Numbered from the stretch's first letter, positions 52,519-63,540 are shown. The stretch is 64,000 nucleotides of DNA from Acanthornis magna (GCA_036785705.1 JAWUZG010000972.1:1-64000); one strand, 5' to 3'. Numbers and translations: made by a program. The notes: generated by a model from the letters alone, not told the origin.

Positions 52519-55430
52519 GTCAGCGTTTGGGGGTGGGGACGAGGAATTTGGGGTTGGGTTGGGGTTGGGAAAGGTTTGGGATCAATGGGAAAAAGTTTAG
52601 GAACGATTGGAGAAGTTTGGGATTGATAGGGAAAGGTTTGGGATCAATGGAATGGAATTTGGGAAAGATGGGGAAAGGTTTGGGAATGATTGGGAAAGGT
52701 TTGGGATCAATAGGAGAAGGATTGGAATCAATGGGAGAGGGTTTGGGATAGGAATGATTGGAAAAGGTTTGGGATCAATGGGAGAAGGTTTGGGATTGAT
52801 AGGAGAAGGATTGGGATCAATAGCAGAAAGTTTGGGATCAATAGGAGAAGGTTTGGGAACGATTGGGAAACGATTGGAATCAATGGGAGAAGGATTGGGA
52901 TGAGAGGGATTGGGATTGGAATGATTGGAAAAGGTTTGGGATCAATAGGAGAAAGACTGGGAATGATTAGAAAAGGTTTGGGATCAATGGGACAAGGTTT
53001 GGGATCAATAGGAGAAGGTCTGAGAATGATTGGGAATGGTTTGGGATCAATAGGAAAAAGTTTGGGATCGATAGGGAAAGGTTTGGGATCAATAGGATGG
53101 AATTTGGGAAAGATGGGAGAAGGTTTGGAATCAATAGGAGAAAGTTTTGGATCAATAGGAGAAGGATTGGGATGAGAGGCATTGGGATTGGAATGATTGG
53201 AAAAGGTTTGGGATCAATGGGAGAAGGTTTGGGATCAATGGGAGAAGGTTTGGGGTCAATAGGAGAAGGTTTGGGATCAATAGGAAAAGGATTGGGATCA
53301 ATAGGGAAAGGTTTGGGATCAATAGAAGAAGGTTTGGGATCAATAGGAGGTTTGGGATCAATAGGAGAAGGTTTGGGATCAATAGGAGAAGGATTGGGAT
53401 CAATAGGAGAAGGACTGGGATGAGAGGGATTGAAATTGGAATGATTGGAAAAGGTTTGGGATCAATAGGAGAAGGATTGGGATCAATAGGAGAAGGTTTG
53501 GGTTCAATGAGAGAAGAATTGGGATCAATAGGGAAAGGTTTGGGATCAATGGGAGAAGGATTGGGATCAATAGGAAAAGGATTGGGATCAATAAGGGAAA
53601 GTTTGGGATCAATGGGAATGGGAATGGCCAACGGCAAGAACCGCCTGGACCCCACCTGGCAGGAGATGCTCAACCACGCCACCAGAAAGGTCAGCGTTTG
53701 GGGGCGGGGACGAGGAATTTGGGGTCGGGAACGTGGAATTTGGGGCTGGGAATGGTTTGGGATCCATGGGAAAAAATTGGGATCAATAGGAGAAGGACTG
53801 GGATCAATAGGAGAAGGTTTGGCGTCAATGGAATGGAATTTGGGAGTGATGTGAGAAGGCTTGGGATCAATAGGAGAAGGTTTGGGATCAATAGCAGAAG
53901 GTTTGGGATCAGTAGCAGAAGGTTTGGGATCAATAGGAGAAGGTTTGGGAATGATTGGAAAAGGATTGGGAATGATTGGAAAAGGTTTGGGATCAATAGG
54001 AGGAGGTTTGGGATCAATAGGAAAAAGTTTGGGATCAATGGCAGAAGGTTTAGGATCAATAGAGGAAAGTTTGGGATCAATGGGAGAAGGTTTGAGATCA
54101 ATGGAATGAAATTTGGGAAAGATGGGAGGAGGTTTCAGAATGATTGGAAAAGGTTTGGGATCAATAGGAGAAGGTTTGGGATCAATAGGAGAAGGTTTGG
54201 GATCAATAAGAGAAGGATTGGAGAAAGTGGGATTGGTTTGGGATCAATGGGAGAAGGATTGGGATGAGAGGGATTGGGATTGGAATGATTGGAAAAGGTT
54301 TGGGATCAATAGGAGAAGGTTTGGGATCAATAGGAGAAGGTTTGGGATCAATAGGAGAAGGTTTGGGATCAGTAGGAGAAGGTTTGGGATCAATAGGAGA
54401 AGGTTTGGGATCAATAGGAGAAGGTTTGGGATCAATAGGAAAAGGTTTGGGATCAACAGGAGAAGGATTGGGATGAGAGGGATTGGGCTTGGAATGACTG
54501 GAAAAGGTTTGGGATCAATGGGAGAAGGATTGGGATCAATAGGAGAAAGTTTGGGATCAATAGGAGAAGGTTTGGGATCAATAGGAGAAGGTTTGGGATC
54601 AATGGGGAAAGGTTTGGGATCAATAGGAAAAGGTTTGGGATCAATAAGAGAAGATTTGGGATCAATAGGAGAAGGTTTGGGATCAATATGGGAAAGTTTG
54701 GGATCAATGGAATGAAATTTGGGAAAGATGGGAGGAGGTTTCGGAATGATTGGAAAAGGTTTGGGATCAATAGGAGAAGGTTTGGGATCAATAGGAGAAG
54801 GTTTGGGATCAATAAGAGAAGGATTGGAGAAAGTGGGATTGGTTTGGGATCAATAGGAGAAGGTTTGGGATTAATAAGGAAAGGATTGGAATCAATGGGA
54901 GAAGGATTGGGATGAGAGGGATTGGGATTGGAATGATAGGAAAAGGTTTGGGATCAATAGGAGAAAGTTTTGGAATGATTGGAGAAAGTTTGGGATCAAT
55001 AGGGGAAGGATTGGGATCAATGGGAGAAGGTTTGGGATCAATAGGGGAAGGTTTGGGATCAATAGGAGAAAGTTTGGGATCAATAGGAGAAGGTTTGGGA
55101 TCAATAGGGGAAGGTTTGGGATCAATAGGAGAAGGTTTGGGATCAATAGGAGAAGGATTGGGATCAATAGGGGAAGGTTTGGGATCAATAGGAGAAGGTT
55201 TGGGATCAATAGGAGAAGGATTGGGATCAATAGGAGAAGGTTTGGGATCAATGGGGAAAGGTTTGGGATCAATAAGAGAAAGTTTGGGATCAATAGGGAA
55301 AGGTTTGGGATCAATGGGAGAAGGTTTGGGATCAATAGGAGAAGATTTGGGATCAATGGGGAAAGGTTTGGGATCAATAAGGGAAAGTTTGGGATCAATG
55401 CAATGGAATTTGGGAAAATGGCGAAGGTTT
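52519..55430. repeat. (GGTTTGGGATCAATAGGAGAA)n minisatellite, SH3BP5L intron 5
   Basis: Well-kept ~21-bp units GGTTTGGGATCAATAGGAGA for 2.9 kb, with GGATGAGAGGGATTGGGATTGG higher-order markers about every 230-430 bp. A 21-bp period is a multiple of three, so the frames stay open and give apparent G/S/I/L or R/F/N proteins that are artefacts. Confidence 0.94.
53622..53689 (+). pseudogene. Copy of the last 68 nt of SH3BP5L exon 4 with donor
   Basis: From GAATGGCCAACGGCAAGAAC to GCCACCAGAAAG, then GTCAGCGTTTGGGGGCGGGG. Identical in the coding part to 52451-52518 as far as compared. It lies 1,171 bp downstream of the true donor inside the minisatellite, and no acceptor precedes it. Confidence 0.93.
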
Positions 55431-56624
55431 TGGAATTGGAGAAGTTTGGGATCTCATTTTGGAGCCATTTTTGGGGCGATTTTCACCATTTTCCCTCCAA
55501 TTTTCACCATTTTTGCGCCGATTTCCGCGGGAATTTCGGGATTTTTTGGGGAATTTCGGAAATTCCGACATTCCCAATATTTTTTTTTTAAATTTTCTCC
55601 ATTCCCGACTATTTTTCCAGGATTTTTCCCCTTCTTGAGTCATCAAACCCTCGTTCCCAACTCATTTCCAAGTCAATTTTACTCATTTTTGGGCCGATTT
55701 TCACCATTTTTTCACCGATTTTCCTGGGAATTTTGGGATTTTTTTGGAATTTCAGGAATTCCCAGTGATTTTTTTGGGATTTGCTCCATCCCCAGCTATT
55801 TTTTCAGGATTTTTCCCATTTTCGAGTCATAAAATCCTCGTTTCCAACCCATTTTTGGTCCTATTTTCGCCATTTCTGTACCAATTTTCGCCATTTTTTC
55901 ACCGATTTTCGTGGGAATTTCGGGACTTTTTCGGGATTTTTCGGGAAATTCCATGAATTTCGGGAATTCCAGGTGAGCCATTTTTTGGGGACAATTTTCA
56001 TCATTTCCACACCAATTTTTTGCCCCAATTTTCATCATTCTTGGGCCGATTTTTGCCATTTCTTCACCGATTTTCACAGGAATTTTGGGATTCTTTGGGG
56101 ATTTTTTTGGGAATTTCGGGAATTCCAGGTGAGCCATTTTTGGGACGATTTTCATCATTTCCGCACCAATTTTTTGCCCCGATTTTCATCATTTTTGGGC
56201 CGATTTTCGCCATTTCTTCACCGATTTTCACAGGAATTTTGGGATTTTTTGGGGGATTTTTTTTGGGAATTTTCGGAATTCTAGGAGAGCCATTTTTGGG
56301 GTGATTTTCATCATTTCCGCACCAGTTTTTTGCCCCAATTTTCACCATTTTTACGCCTACTTTCACCATTTTTTCACCGATTTTCACAGGAATTTTGGGA
56401 TTCTTTGGGGATTTTTTTGGGAATTTCGGGAATTCCAGGGGAGCCATTTTTGGGGACGATTTTCATCATTTCTGCACCGATTTTTTGCCCCGATTTTTGC
56501 CATTTTTGGGCCGATTTTCACCATTTCTATGCTGTTTTTCGCCCTTTTTTCGCCATTTCTTCGCCGATTTTCGCGCGGTTTTTTTTGGGAATTCCCCAAA
56601 TTTCGGGATTTTCCGGAATTCCAG

Positions 56625-56691
56625 GTGAACGAGGCGGAGCAGGAGCGGCTGTGGAGCGAGCGGGAGCACCAGCGAGTGACGCGGCAGTGCC
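56625..56691 (+). pseudogene. Copy of the first 67 nt of SH3BP5L exon 5, with acceptor
   Basis: GGAATTCCAG acceptor, then GTGAACGAGGCGGAGCAGGA and onward to CGGCAGTGCC, identical to the true exon start. It then diverges to GCAGCTCCCGAAATCCTCCG. No donor follows closely. Confidence 0.93.
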
Positions 56692-57534
56692 GCAGCTCCC
56701 GAAATCCTCCGCTCGCGATTTTCTCCATTCCCAATCGAATTTTTTGGGAATTTTTTCCATTCCCAATGGATTTTTTTTAGGATTTTCTCCATCCCCGTGA
56801 ATTTTCCCAGGATTTTTCCCATTCCCAGTAAATTTTTCCCAGGATTTTCTTTCATTCTTGAGTTATAAAACTTTTATTCCCAACCCATTTCCGGTCCTAT
56901 TTTCGCCATTTCCGCTCCGATTTTCACCATTTTTTCACCGATTTTCACAGGAATTTCGGGATTTTTTTGGGAATTTTGGGAATTCTGACATTCCCAGTGG
57001 ATGTTTTTAGGATTTTTCCCATTCCCAATAAATTCTCCCAGAGTTTCCTTCATTCTCAATTCCAAACCCCCCCATTCCCTAACCATTTTTGGGTCCATTT
57101 TCCTGATTTCTGCACCAATTTTCACCATTTTTTCACCGATTTTCGTGGAAATTTCGGGATTTTTTTCGGGATTTTTCGGGAAATTCCATGAATTTCGGGA
57201 ATTCCAGGTGAGCCATTTTGGGGACAATTTTCAACATTTCCGCACCGATTTTTTGCCCCAATTTTCATCATTTTGGGCCGATTTTCACCATTTTTTCGCC
57301 GATTTTCACAGGAATTTTGGGATTCTTTGGGGATTTTTTTGGGAATTTCGGGAATTCCAGGTGAGCCATTTTTTGGGACAATTTTCATCATTTCCGCACC
57401 GATATTTGCCCCGATTTTCATCATTTTTGGGCCTATTTTTGCCATTTTTCCCCCTTTTTTCGCCATTTCTTCTCCGATTTTCGCGCGGTTTTTTTTGGGA
57501 ATTCCCCAAATTTCGGGATTTTCCGGAATTCCAG

Positions 57535-57601
57535 GTGAACGAGGCGGAGCAGGAGCGGCTGTGGAGCGAGCGGGAGCACCAGCGAGTGACGCGGCAGTGC
57601 C
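57535..57601 (+). pseudogene. Second copy of the first 67 nt of SH3BP5L exon 5, with acceptor
   Basis: Same as the copy at 56625, 910 bp downstream and 955 bp before the true exon. It diverges at the same point (GCAGCTCCCGAAATCGTCCG), so the two copies share one origin. Confidence 0.93.
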
Positions 57602-58489
57602 GCAGCTCCCGAAATCGTCCGCTCGCGATTTTCTCCATTCCCAATCGAATTTTTTGGGAATTTTCTCCATTCCAAATCAAATTTTTTGGGAATTTTTTCC
57701 ATTCCCAATGGATTTTTTTTAGGATTTTCTCCATCCCCGTGAATTTTCCCAGGATTTTTCCCATTCCCAATAAATTTTTCCCAGGATTTTCTTTCATTCT
57801 TGAGTTATAAAATCTTTATTCCCAATCCATTTCCGGTCCTATTTTCGCCATTTCCGCTCCGATTTTCACCATTTTTTCACCGATTTTCACAGGAATTTCA
57901 GGATTTTTTTGGGGAATTTTGGGAATTCTGACATTCCCAATGGATGTTTTTAGGATTTTTCCCATTCCCAATAAATTCTCCCAGAGTTTCCTTCATTCTC
58001 AATTCCAAACCCCCCCATTCCCTAGCCATTTTTGGGTCCATTTTCCTCATTTTTGCTCCGATTTTCACCATTTTTTCACCGATTTTCGTGGAAATTTCGG
58101 GATTTTTTCGGGATTTTTCGGGAAATTCCATGAATTTCGGGAATTCCAGGTGAGCCATTTTTGGGACGATTTTCATCATTTCCGCACCAATTTTTTGCCC
58201 CAATTTTCACCATTTTTACGCCTACTTTCACCATTTTTTCACCGATTTTCACAGGAATTTTGGGATTCTTTGGGGATTTTTTTGGGAATTTCGGGAATTC
58301 CAGGGGAGCCATTTTTGGGGACAATTTTCATCATTTCTGCACCGATTTTTTGCCCCGATTTTTGCCATTTTTGGGCCAATTTTCACCATTTCTTCGCCGT
58401 TTTTCGCCATTTTTTCGCCGTTTCTTCGCCGATTTTCGCGCGGTTTTTTTTGGGAATTCCCCAAATTTCGGGATTTTCCGGAATTCCAG

Positions 58490-58663
58490 GTGAACGAGGC
58501 GGAGCAGGAGCGGCTGTGGAGCGAGCGGGAGCACCAGCGAGTGACGCGGCAGTGCCAGCAGGCCGAGGCCGAGGTGCAGCGACTGCAGAAATCTCTCAAG
58601 AGAGACATCGCTCGCTCCAGGCCTTACTTCGAGCTCAAGGCCCAGTTCAACCAGCGCCTCGAG
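58490..58663 (+). CDS. SH3BP5L: SH3BP5L coding exon 5
   Basis: 174 nt, GAATTCCAG acceptor, CTCGAG/GTACTG donor, phase 0 at both ends. It encodes VNEAEQERLWSEREHQRVTR, QCQQAEAEVQRLQKSLKRDI and ARSRPYFELKAQFNQRLE. Human: VNEAEEERLRGEREHQRVTR ... SRPYFELKAQFSQILE. C-terminal part of the coiled-coil exchange-factor domain. Two copies of its start lie upstream and seven copies of its last 60 nt lie downstream. Confidence 0.96.
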
Positions 58664-61600
58664 GTACTGGGAGGGACTGGGAGGGACTGGGAATACTGGG
58701 AGGGTCACTGGGAGGGACTGGGATTAACTGGGAGGTGATGGGAAAGAATTTACAGCAATTGGAATGGAGTTGAAAGGGTTAAAAATGAGCATAAAGGGTT
58801 AAAAAAGGGGAAAAAATGGGACTGGGTTTTACTGGGAATGGATTAGGATGGACTGGGAGGGACTGGGATGGACTGGGATGGACTGGGAATACTGGGAGGG
58901 TCACTGGGAGGGACTGGGAGCAATTGGAATGGAGTTGAAAGGGTTAAAAATGAGCGTAAAGGGTTAAAAAATGGGAAAAAATGGCATTGGGTTTTACTGG
59001 GAATGGACTGGGATGGACTGGGAGGGACTGGGAATGGACTGGGATGGACTGGGAATGGACTGGGAATGAACTGAGATGGAGTGGGATGGACTGGAATGCA
59101 CTGGGAGGAACTGGGAGCAATTGGAATGGACTGGGAATGGACTGGGATGGACTGGGAATGGACTGGGAATGAACTGGGAGGGACTGGGAGGGATTGGGAA
59201 TGGACTGGAATGGACTGGGAATGAACTGGGATGGACTGGGAATGGACTGGGAATAGTGGGAGGTTACTGGAAGTCCCAGTTTGATTGGATATTGGGGGAA
59301 CTGGGAGCACTGGGAGGGACATCGCTCGCTCCAGGCCTTACTTCGAGCTCAAGGCCCAGTTCAACCAGCGCCTCGAGGTACTGGGAGGGACTGGGATGGA
59401 CTGGGAATACTGGGAGGGTCACTGGGAGGGACTGGGATTAACTGGGAGGTGATGGGAATGAATTTACAGCAATTGGAATGGAGTTGAAAGGGTTAAAAAT
59501 GAGCGCAAAGGGTTAAAAAAGGGGAAATGGGACTAGGAATGGACTGGGAGGGACTGGGAGCAATTGGAATGGACTGGGAATGGAATGGGATTAACTGGAA
59601 TGGACTGGGAGGGACTAGAAATGGACTGGGATGGACTGGGAGCAATTGGAATGGACTGGGAATGAACTGGGAGCACTGGGAGGGACATCGCTCGCTCCAG
59701 GCCTTACTTTGAGCTCAAGGCCCAGTTCAACCAGAGGCTGGAGGTACTGGGAGGGACTGGGATGGACTGGGAATACTGGGAGGGTCACTGGGAGGGACTG
59801 GGATGGACTGGGATGGACTGGAATGAACTGGGAATGGACTGGGATGGACTGGGAATGGACTGGGATTAACTGGGAGGTGATGGAAATGAATTTACAGCAA
59901 TTGGAACGGAGTTGAAAGGGTTAACAATGAGCGCAAAGGGTTAAAAAATGGGGAAATGGGACTGGGAATGGACTGGGAATGAACTGGGAGGGACTGGGAA
60001 TGGATTGGGATGGACTGGGAGGGACTGGGAGCTATTGGAATGGACTGGGATGGACTGGGATTAACTGGAATGGACTGGGAATGGATTGGGATAGACTGGG
60101 AGTGGACTGGGATGGACTGGAAATGGATTGGGAATGGACTGGGAGGGACTGGGAATGGACTAGGAAGGACTGGGATGAACTGGGAATGGACTGGGGAGGG
60201 ACTGGGAATGAACTGGGAGCACTGGGAGGGACATCGCTCGCTCCAGGCCTTACTTGGAGCTCAAGGCCCAGTTCAACCAGAGGCTGGAGGTACTGGGAGG
60301 GACTGGGATGGACTGGGAATACTGGGAGGGTCACTGGGAGGGACTGGGAGCAATTGGAATGGAGTTGAAAGGGTTAAAAATGAGCGCAAAGGGTTAAAAA
60401 ATGGGAAATGGGACTGGGAATGGACTGGGTGGGACTGGGAATGGACTGGGAATGGATTGGGAGGGACTGGGAGCAATTGGAATGGACTGGGATGGACTGG
60501 GATTAACTGGAATGGACTGGGAATGGACTGGGAATGGATTGGGATAGACTGGGAGTGGACTGGGATGGACTGGAAATGGACTGGGATGGACTGGGAGGGA
60601 CTGGGATGGACTGGGAATGGACTGGGAGGGACTGGGAATGGACTGGGAGTGGACTGGGATGGACTGGGAGGGACTGGGAATGGACTGGGAGTGGACTGGG
60701 AATAGTGGGAGGTTACTGGGGGTCCCAGTTTGATTGGATATTGGGGGAACTGGGAGCACTGGGAGGGACATCGCTCGCTCCAGGCCTTACTTCGAGCTCA
60801 AGGCCCAGTTCAACCAGCGCCTCGAGGTACTGGGAGGGACTGGGAGGGACTGGGAATACTGGGAGGGTCACTGGGAGGGACTGGGATTAACTGGGAGGTG
60901 ATGGGAATGAATTTACAGCAATTGGAACGGAGTTGAAAGGGTTAAAAATGAGCGCAAAGGGTTAAAAAATGGGAAAAAATGGGATTGGGAATGGACTGGG
61001 AGGGACTGGGAGCAATTGGAATGGACTGGGAATGGAATGGGATTAACTGGAATGGACTGGGAGGGACTGGAAATGGACTGGGATGGACTGGGAGCAATTG
61101 GAATGGACTGGGAATGAACTGGGAGCACTGGGAGGGACATCGCTCGCTCCAGGCCTTACTTTGAGCTCAAGGCCCAGTTCAACCAGAGGCTGGAGGTACT
61201 GGGAGGGACTGGGAATACTGGGAGGGTCACTGGGAAGGACTGGGAATGGATTGGGAGGGACTGGGAGCAATTGGAACGGAGTTGAAAGGGTTAAAAATGA
61301 GCATAAAGGGTTAAAAAATGGAAAAAATGGGATTGGGTTTTACTGGGAATGGATTGGGAATGGATTGGGATGGACTGGGAATGGATTGGGATGGTCTGGA
61401 ATGGACTGGGAGGGACTGGGAATGGACTGGGGTGGACTGGGATGGACTGGGAATGGACTGGGAATAGTGGGAGGTTACTGGGAGTCCCAGTTTGATTGGA
61501 TACTGGGGGAACTGGGAGCACTGGGAGGGACATCGCTCGCTCCAGGCCTTACTTCGAGCTCAAGGCCCAGTTCAACCAGAGGCTGGAGGTACTGGGACCG

Positions 61601-62130
61601 ACTGGGAGGGACTGGGATGGACTGGGAGAGACTGGGAATGGATTGGGGTGGACTAGGAATGAACTGGGATGGACTGGGAATGGACTGGGGATGGACTGGG
61701 AGGAACTGGGAGGGACTGGGAATGGACTGGGAATGGACTGGGAGGAACTGGGAGCAATTGGAATGGACTGGGATTAACTGGGATGGACTGGGAATGGACT
61801 GGGAATGAACTGGGAGCACTGGGAGGGACATCGCTCGCTCCAGGCCTTACTTTGAGCTCAAGGCCCAGTTCAACCAGAGGCTGGAGGTACTGGGAGGGAC
61901 TGGGAATGGACTGGGAATGGACTGGGAATGGACTGGGAGGGACTGCGAATACTGGGAAGGACTGGGATGCACTGGGCGGGACTGGGAATGGACTGGGAGG
62001 GAGTGGGATTGACTGGGAAGGACTGGGAATGGACTGGAAATGGACTGGGGATGGACTGGGAATGAACTGGGATGGACTGGGATGGACTGGAAATGGACTG
62101 GAATGGACTGGGATGGACTGGGAATTTTTA
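58664..62130 (+). repeat. (ACTGGGAATGGACTGGGAGGG)n minisatellite with 7 copies of the exon 5 donor edge, SH3BP5L intron 6
   Basis: Donor half of intron 6. Units ACTGGGAGGGACTGGGATGG. Copies of the last 60 nt of exon 5 (GACATCGCTCGCTCCAGGCC ... to CTCGAG or CTGGAG, then GTACTGGGAG) occupy 59318-59377, 59684-59743, 60230-60289, 60767-60826, 61136-61195, 61529-61588 and 61827-61886, spaced 298-714 bp. Variants: AACCAGAGGCTGGAG replaces AACCAGCGCCTCGAG in five of seven (synonymous), and TACTTGGAG (Phe to Leu) occurs in the copy at 60230. The intron's first bases (GTACTGGGAGGGACTGGG) are a repeat unit. GTTGAAAGGGTTAAAAATGAGC marks further higher-order units. Confidence 0.94.
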
Positions 62131-62273
62131 TGGATCTCCACCGTTTTTTGCCATATTTTCACCGAATTTTCACCGATTTTTACCAAATTTTCAACGTTTT
62201 TCACCACGATTTTTACGGAATTTAATGAATTTCACCAATTCTGACCAATTCCCGGGATTTTTTTCCCCTCCAG

Positions 62274-62309
62274 GAGCACAAATCCTGCGTGAACTCCCTG
62301 GAAAATTAA
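62274..62309 (+). pseudogene. Decoy terminal exon A of SH3BP5L (acceptor plus 11 codons and stop)
   Basis: After CCCCTCCAG it reads in the exon 5 phase EHKSCVNSLEN then TAA (62307-62309). The true exon reads EHKSRVNSLEISVS. If spliced to exon 5 it would end the protein at once, removing the conserved C-terminal third. No poly(A) signal was found nearby. Confidence 0.85.
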
Positions 62310-62665
62310 CCACGGCTTTCAATTGATTTTTAGCAAATTTTAATGGATTTTTCCCCAAATTTTTAGGGATTTTAAGTGGGGTTTTTTAAATGAATTTTTA
62401 CCCAATTTTTAATGGATTTTCCCCGAATTTTTAGGATTTTTTCCTGAATTTTTAAGGATTTTTAATCTGAATTTTTAAGGATTTTTCACCTGAATTTTTG
62501 ACATGTTTCCCCCAAATTTTAATGTATTTCCACCATTTTTTAACATATTTTCACCATTTTTTAACACATTTTCACCATTTTTTCACGGATTTTCACCAAA
62601 TTTTCACCGTTTTCCACAAAATAAACCAAATTTCGTTCATTCTGACCAATTTTTTTCCCCTCCAG

Positions 62666-62701
62666 GAGCACAAATCCCACGTGAACTCCCTGGAAAATTA
62701 A
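62666..62701 (+). pseudogene. Decoy terminal exon B of SH3BP5L (acceptor plus 11 codons and stop)
   Basis: Same as decoy A, with His in place of Cys/Arg (EHKSHVNSLEN, then TAA at 62699-62701). Acceptor tract as strong as that of the true exon. Confidence 0.85.
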
Positions 62702-63036
62702 CCACGGCTTTCAATTGATTTTTAGCAAATTTTAATGGATTTTTCCCCAAATTTTTAGGGATTTTAAGTGGGGTTTTTTAAATGAATTTTTACCCAATTT
62801 TTAATGGATTTTCCCCGAATTTTTAGGATTTTTTCCTGAATTTTTAAGGATTTTTAATCTGAATTTTTAAGGATTTTTAACCGGAATTTTTGACATGTTT
62901 CCCCCAAATTTGAACGTATTTCCACCATTTTTTAACACATCTTCACCATTTTTTCACGGATTTTCACCAAATTTTCACCGTTTTCCACAAAATAAACCAA
63001 ATTTCGTTCATTCTGACCAATTTTTTTCCCCTCCAG

Positions 63037-63540
63037 GAGCACAAATCCCGCGTGAACTCCCTGGAAATCTCCGTCTCGCAGGCCAAGCTCCGCTACTCCG
63101 TCGCCCTTCGCAATTTGGAACAAATCAGCGAAGAGATCCACGCCCGGCGATTCCAAAGAATCCTCCGGAAAAAACACCGCCAGAACCCCCTGGGAGCCGA
63201 GGGAGGCTCCGAAAATCCCGAAATCCCCAAAATCCCCGGAGAAATCTCCAAAATCCCCGTGGAAATCGGCGAAATTCCCGCCAAAATCGGCGAAATTCCC
63301 GCCAAAATCGACGAAATTCCCGGGGAAATTCCCGAAATTTCGAGCTCCGGAGATTCGCTGTCGGTGCTGAGCCTCCAGACCATCGCCTCCGACCTGCAGA
63401 AATTCGATTCCGTGGAACATTTGTCGGGAATTCCGGGAATTTCGGGAATTCCGGACGCGCTGAGCCTGCACAGCGAGGAGTTGGGGGAGGGGAGGGAGCG
63501 GCGGCGGAATTTTCGGCATCACCGGAGCGTCAGTCTGTGA
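63037..63540 (+). CDS. SH3BP5L: SH3BP5L last coding exon (C-terminus)
   Basis: 504 nt including the stop (TGA, 63538-63540), CCCCTCCAG acceptor, phase 0 start. It begins EHKSRVNSLEISVSQAKLRY, then SVALRNLEQISEEIHARR, matching human EHKAKVTELEQQVAQAKTRY SVALRNLEQISEQIHARR. A middle part unlike mammals contains a ~7-residue repeat EIPKIPGEISKIPVEIGEIP and onward (about 63214-63340). The conserved tail follows: SLSVLSLQTIASDLQKFDSV, EHL, and terminal HHRSVSL (human QRSVSL). A second small repeat, GIPGISGIP, lies in the tail. The protein is expected to be cytosolic or endomembrane-associated, activating RAB11. The disordered C-terminal segment is serine-rich and probably regulatory. Confidence 0.96.
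   Translation, partial: EHKSRVNSLEISVSQAKLRYSVALRNLEQISEEIHARRFQRILRKKHRQNPLGAEGGSENPEIPKIPGEISKIPVEIGEIPAKIGEIPAKIDEIPGEIPEISSSGDSLSVLSLQTIASDLQKFDSVEHLSGIPGISGIPDALSLHSEELGEGRERRRNFRHHRSVSL

Larger units (their letters stand above)
55430..58489 (+). repeat. TTTTCACCATTTTTTCACCGATTTTC array with exon 5 acceptor copies, SH3BP5L intron 5
   Basis: Acceptor half of intron 5. A T/C-rich unit of ~150 bp contains GGGCCGATTTTCACCATTTT and GGGAATTTCGGGAATTCCAG + GTGAGCCATTTTTGGG (near 55972, 56127, 57207, 57361 and 58150). GAATTCCAG/GTGA is the same junction as the true exon 5 acceptor (GAATTCCAG/GTGAACGAGG). Higher-order units of ~910-955 bp carry longer exon copies (56625 and 57535). Confidence 0.9.
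62130..63036 (+). repeat. ~380-bp units with exon 6 acceptor copies, SH3BP5L intron 6
   Basis: Acceptor half of intron 6. A T-rich unit (TTTTTAATCTGAATTTTTAAGG and CACCATTTTTTAACACATTTT) is repeated with the exon 6 start at 62274, 62666 and the true 63037 (392 and 371 bp apart). The pyrimidine tract TTTTTTTCCCCTCCAG is conserved in all three. Confidence 0.92.
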
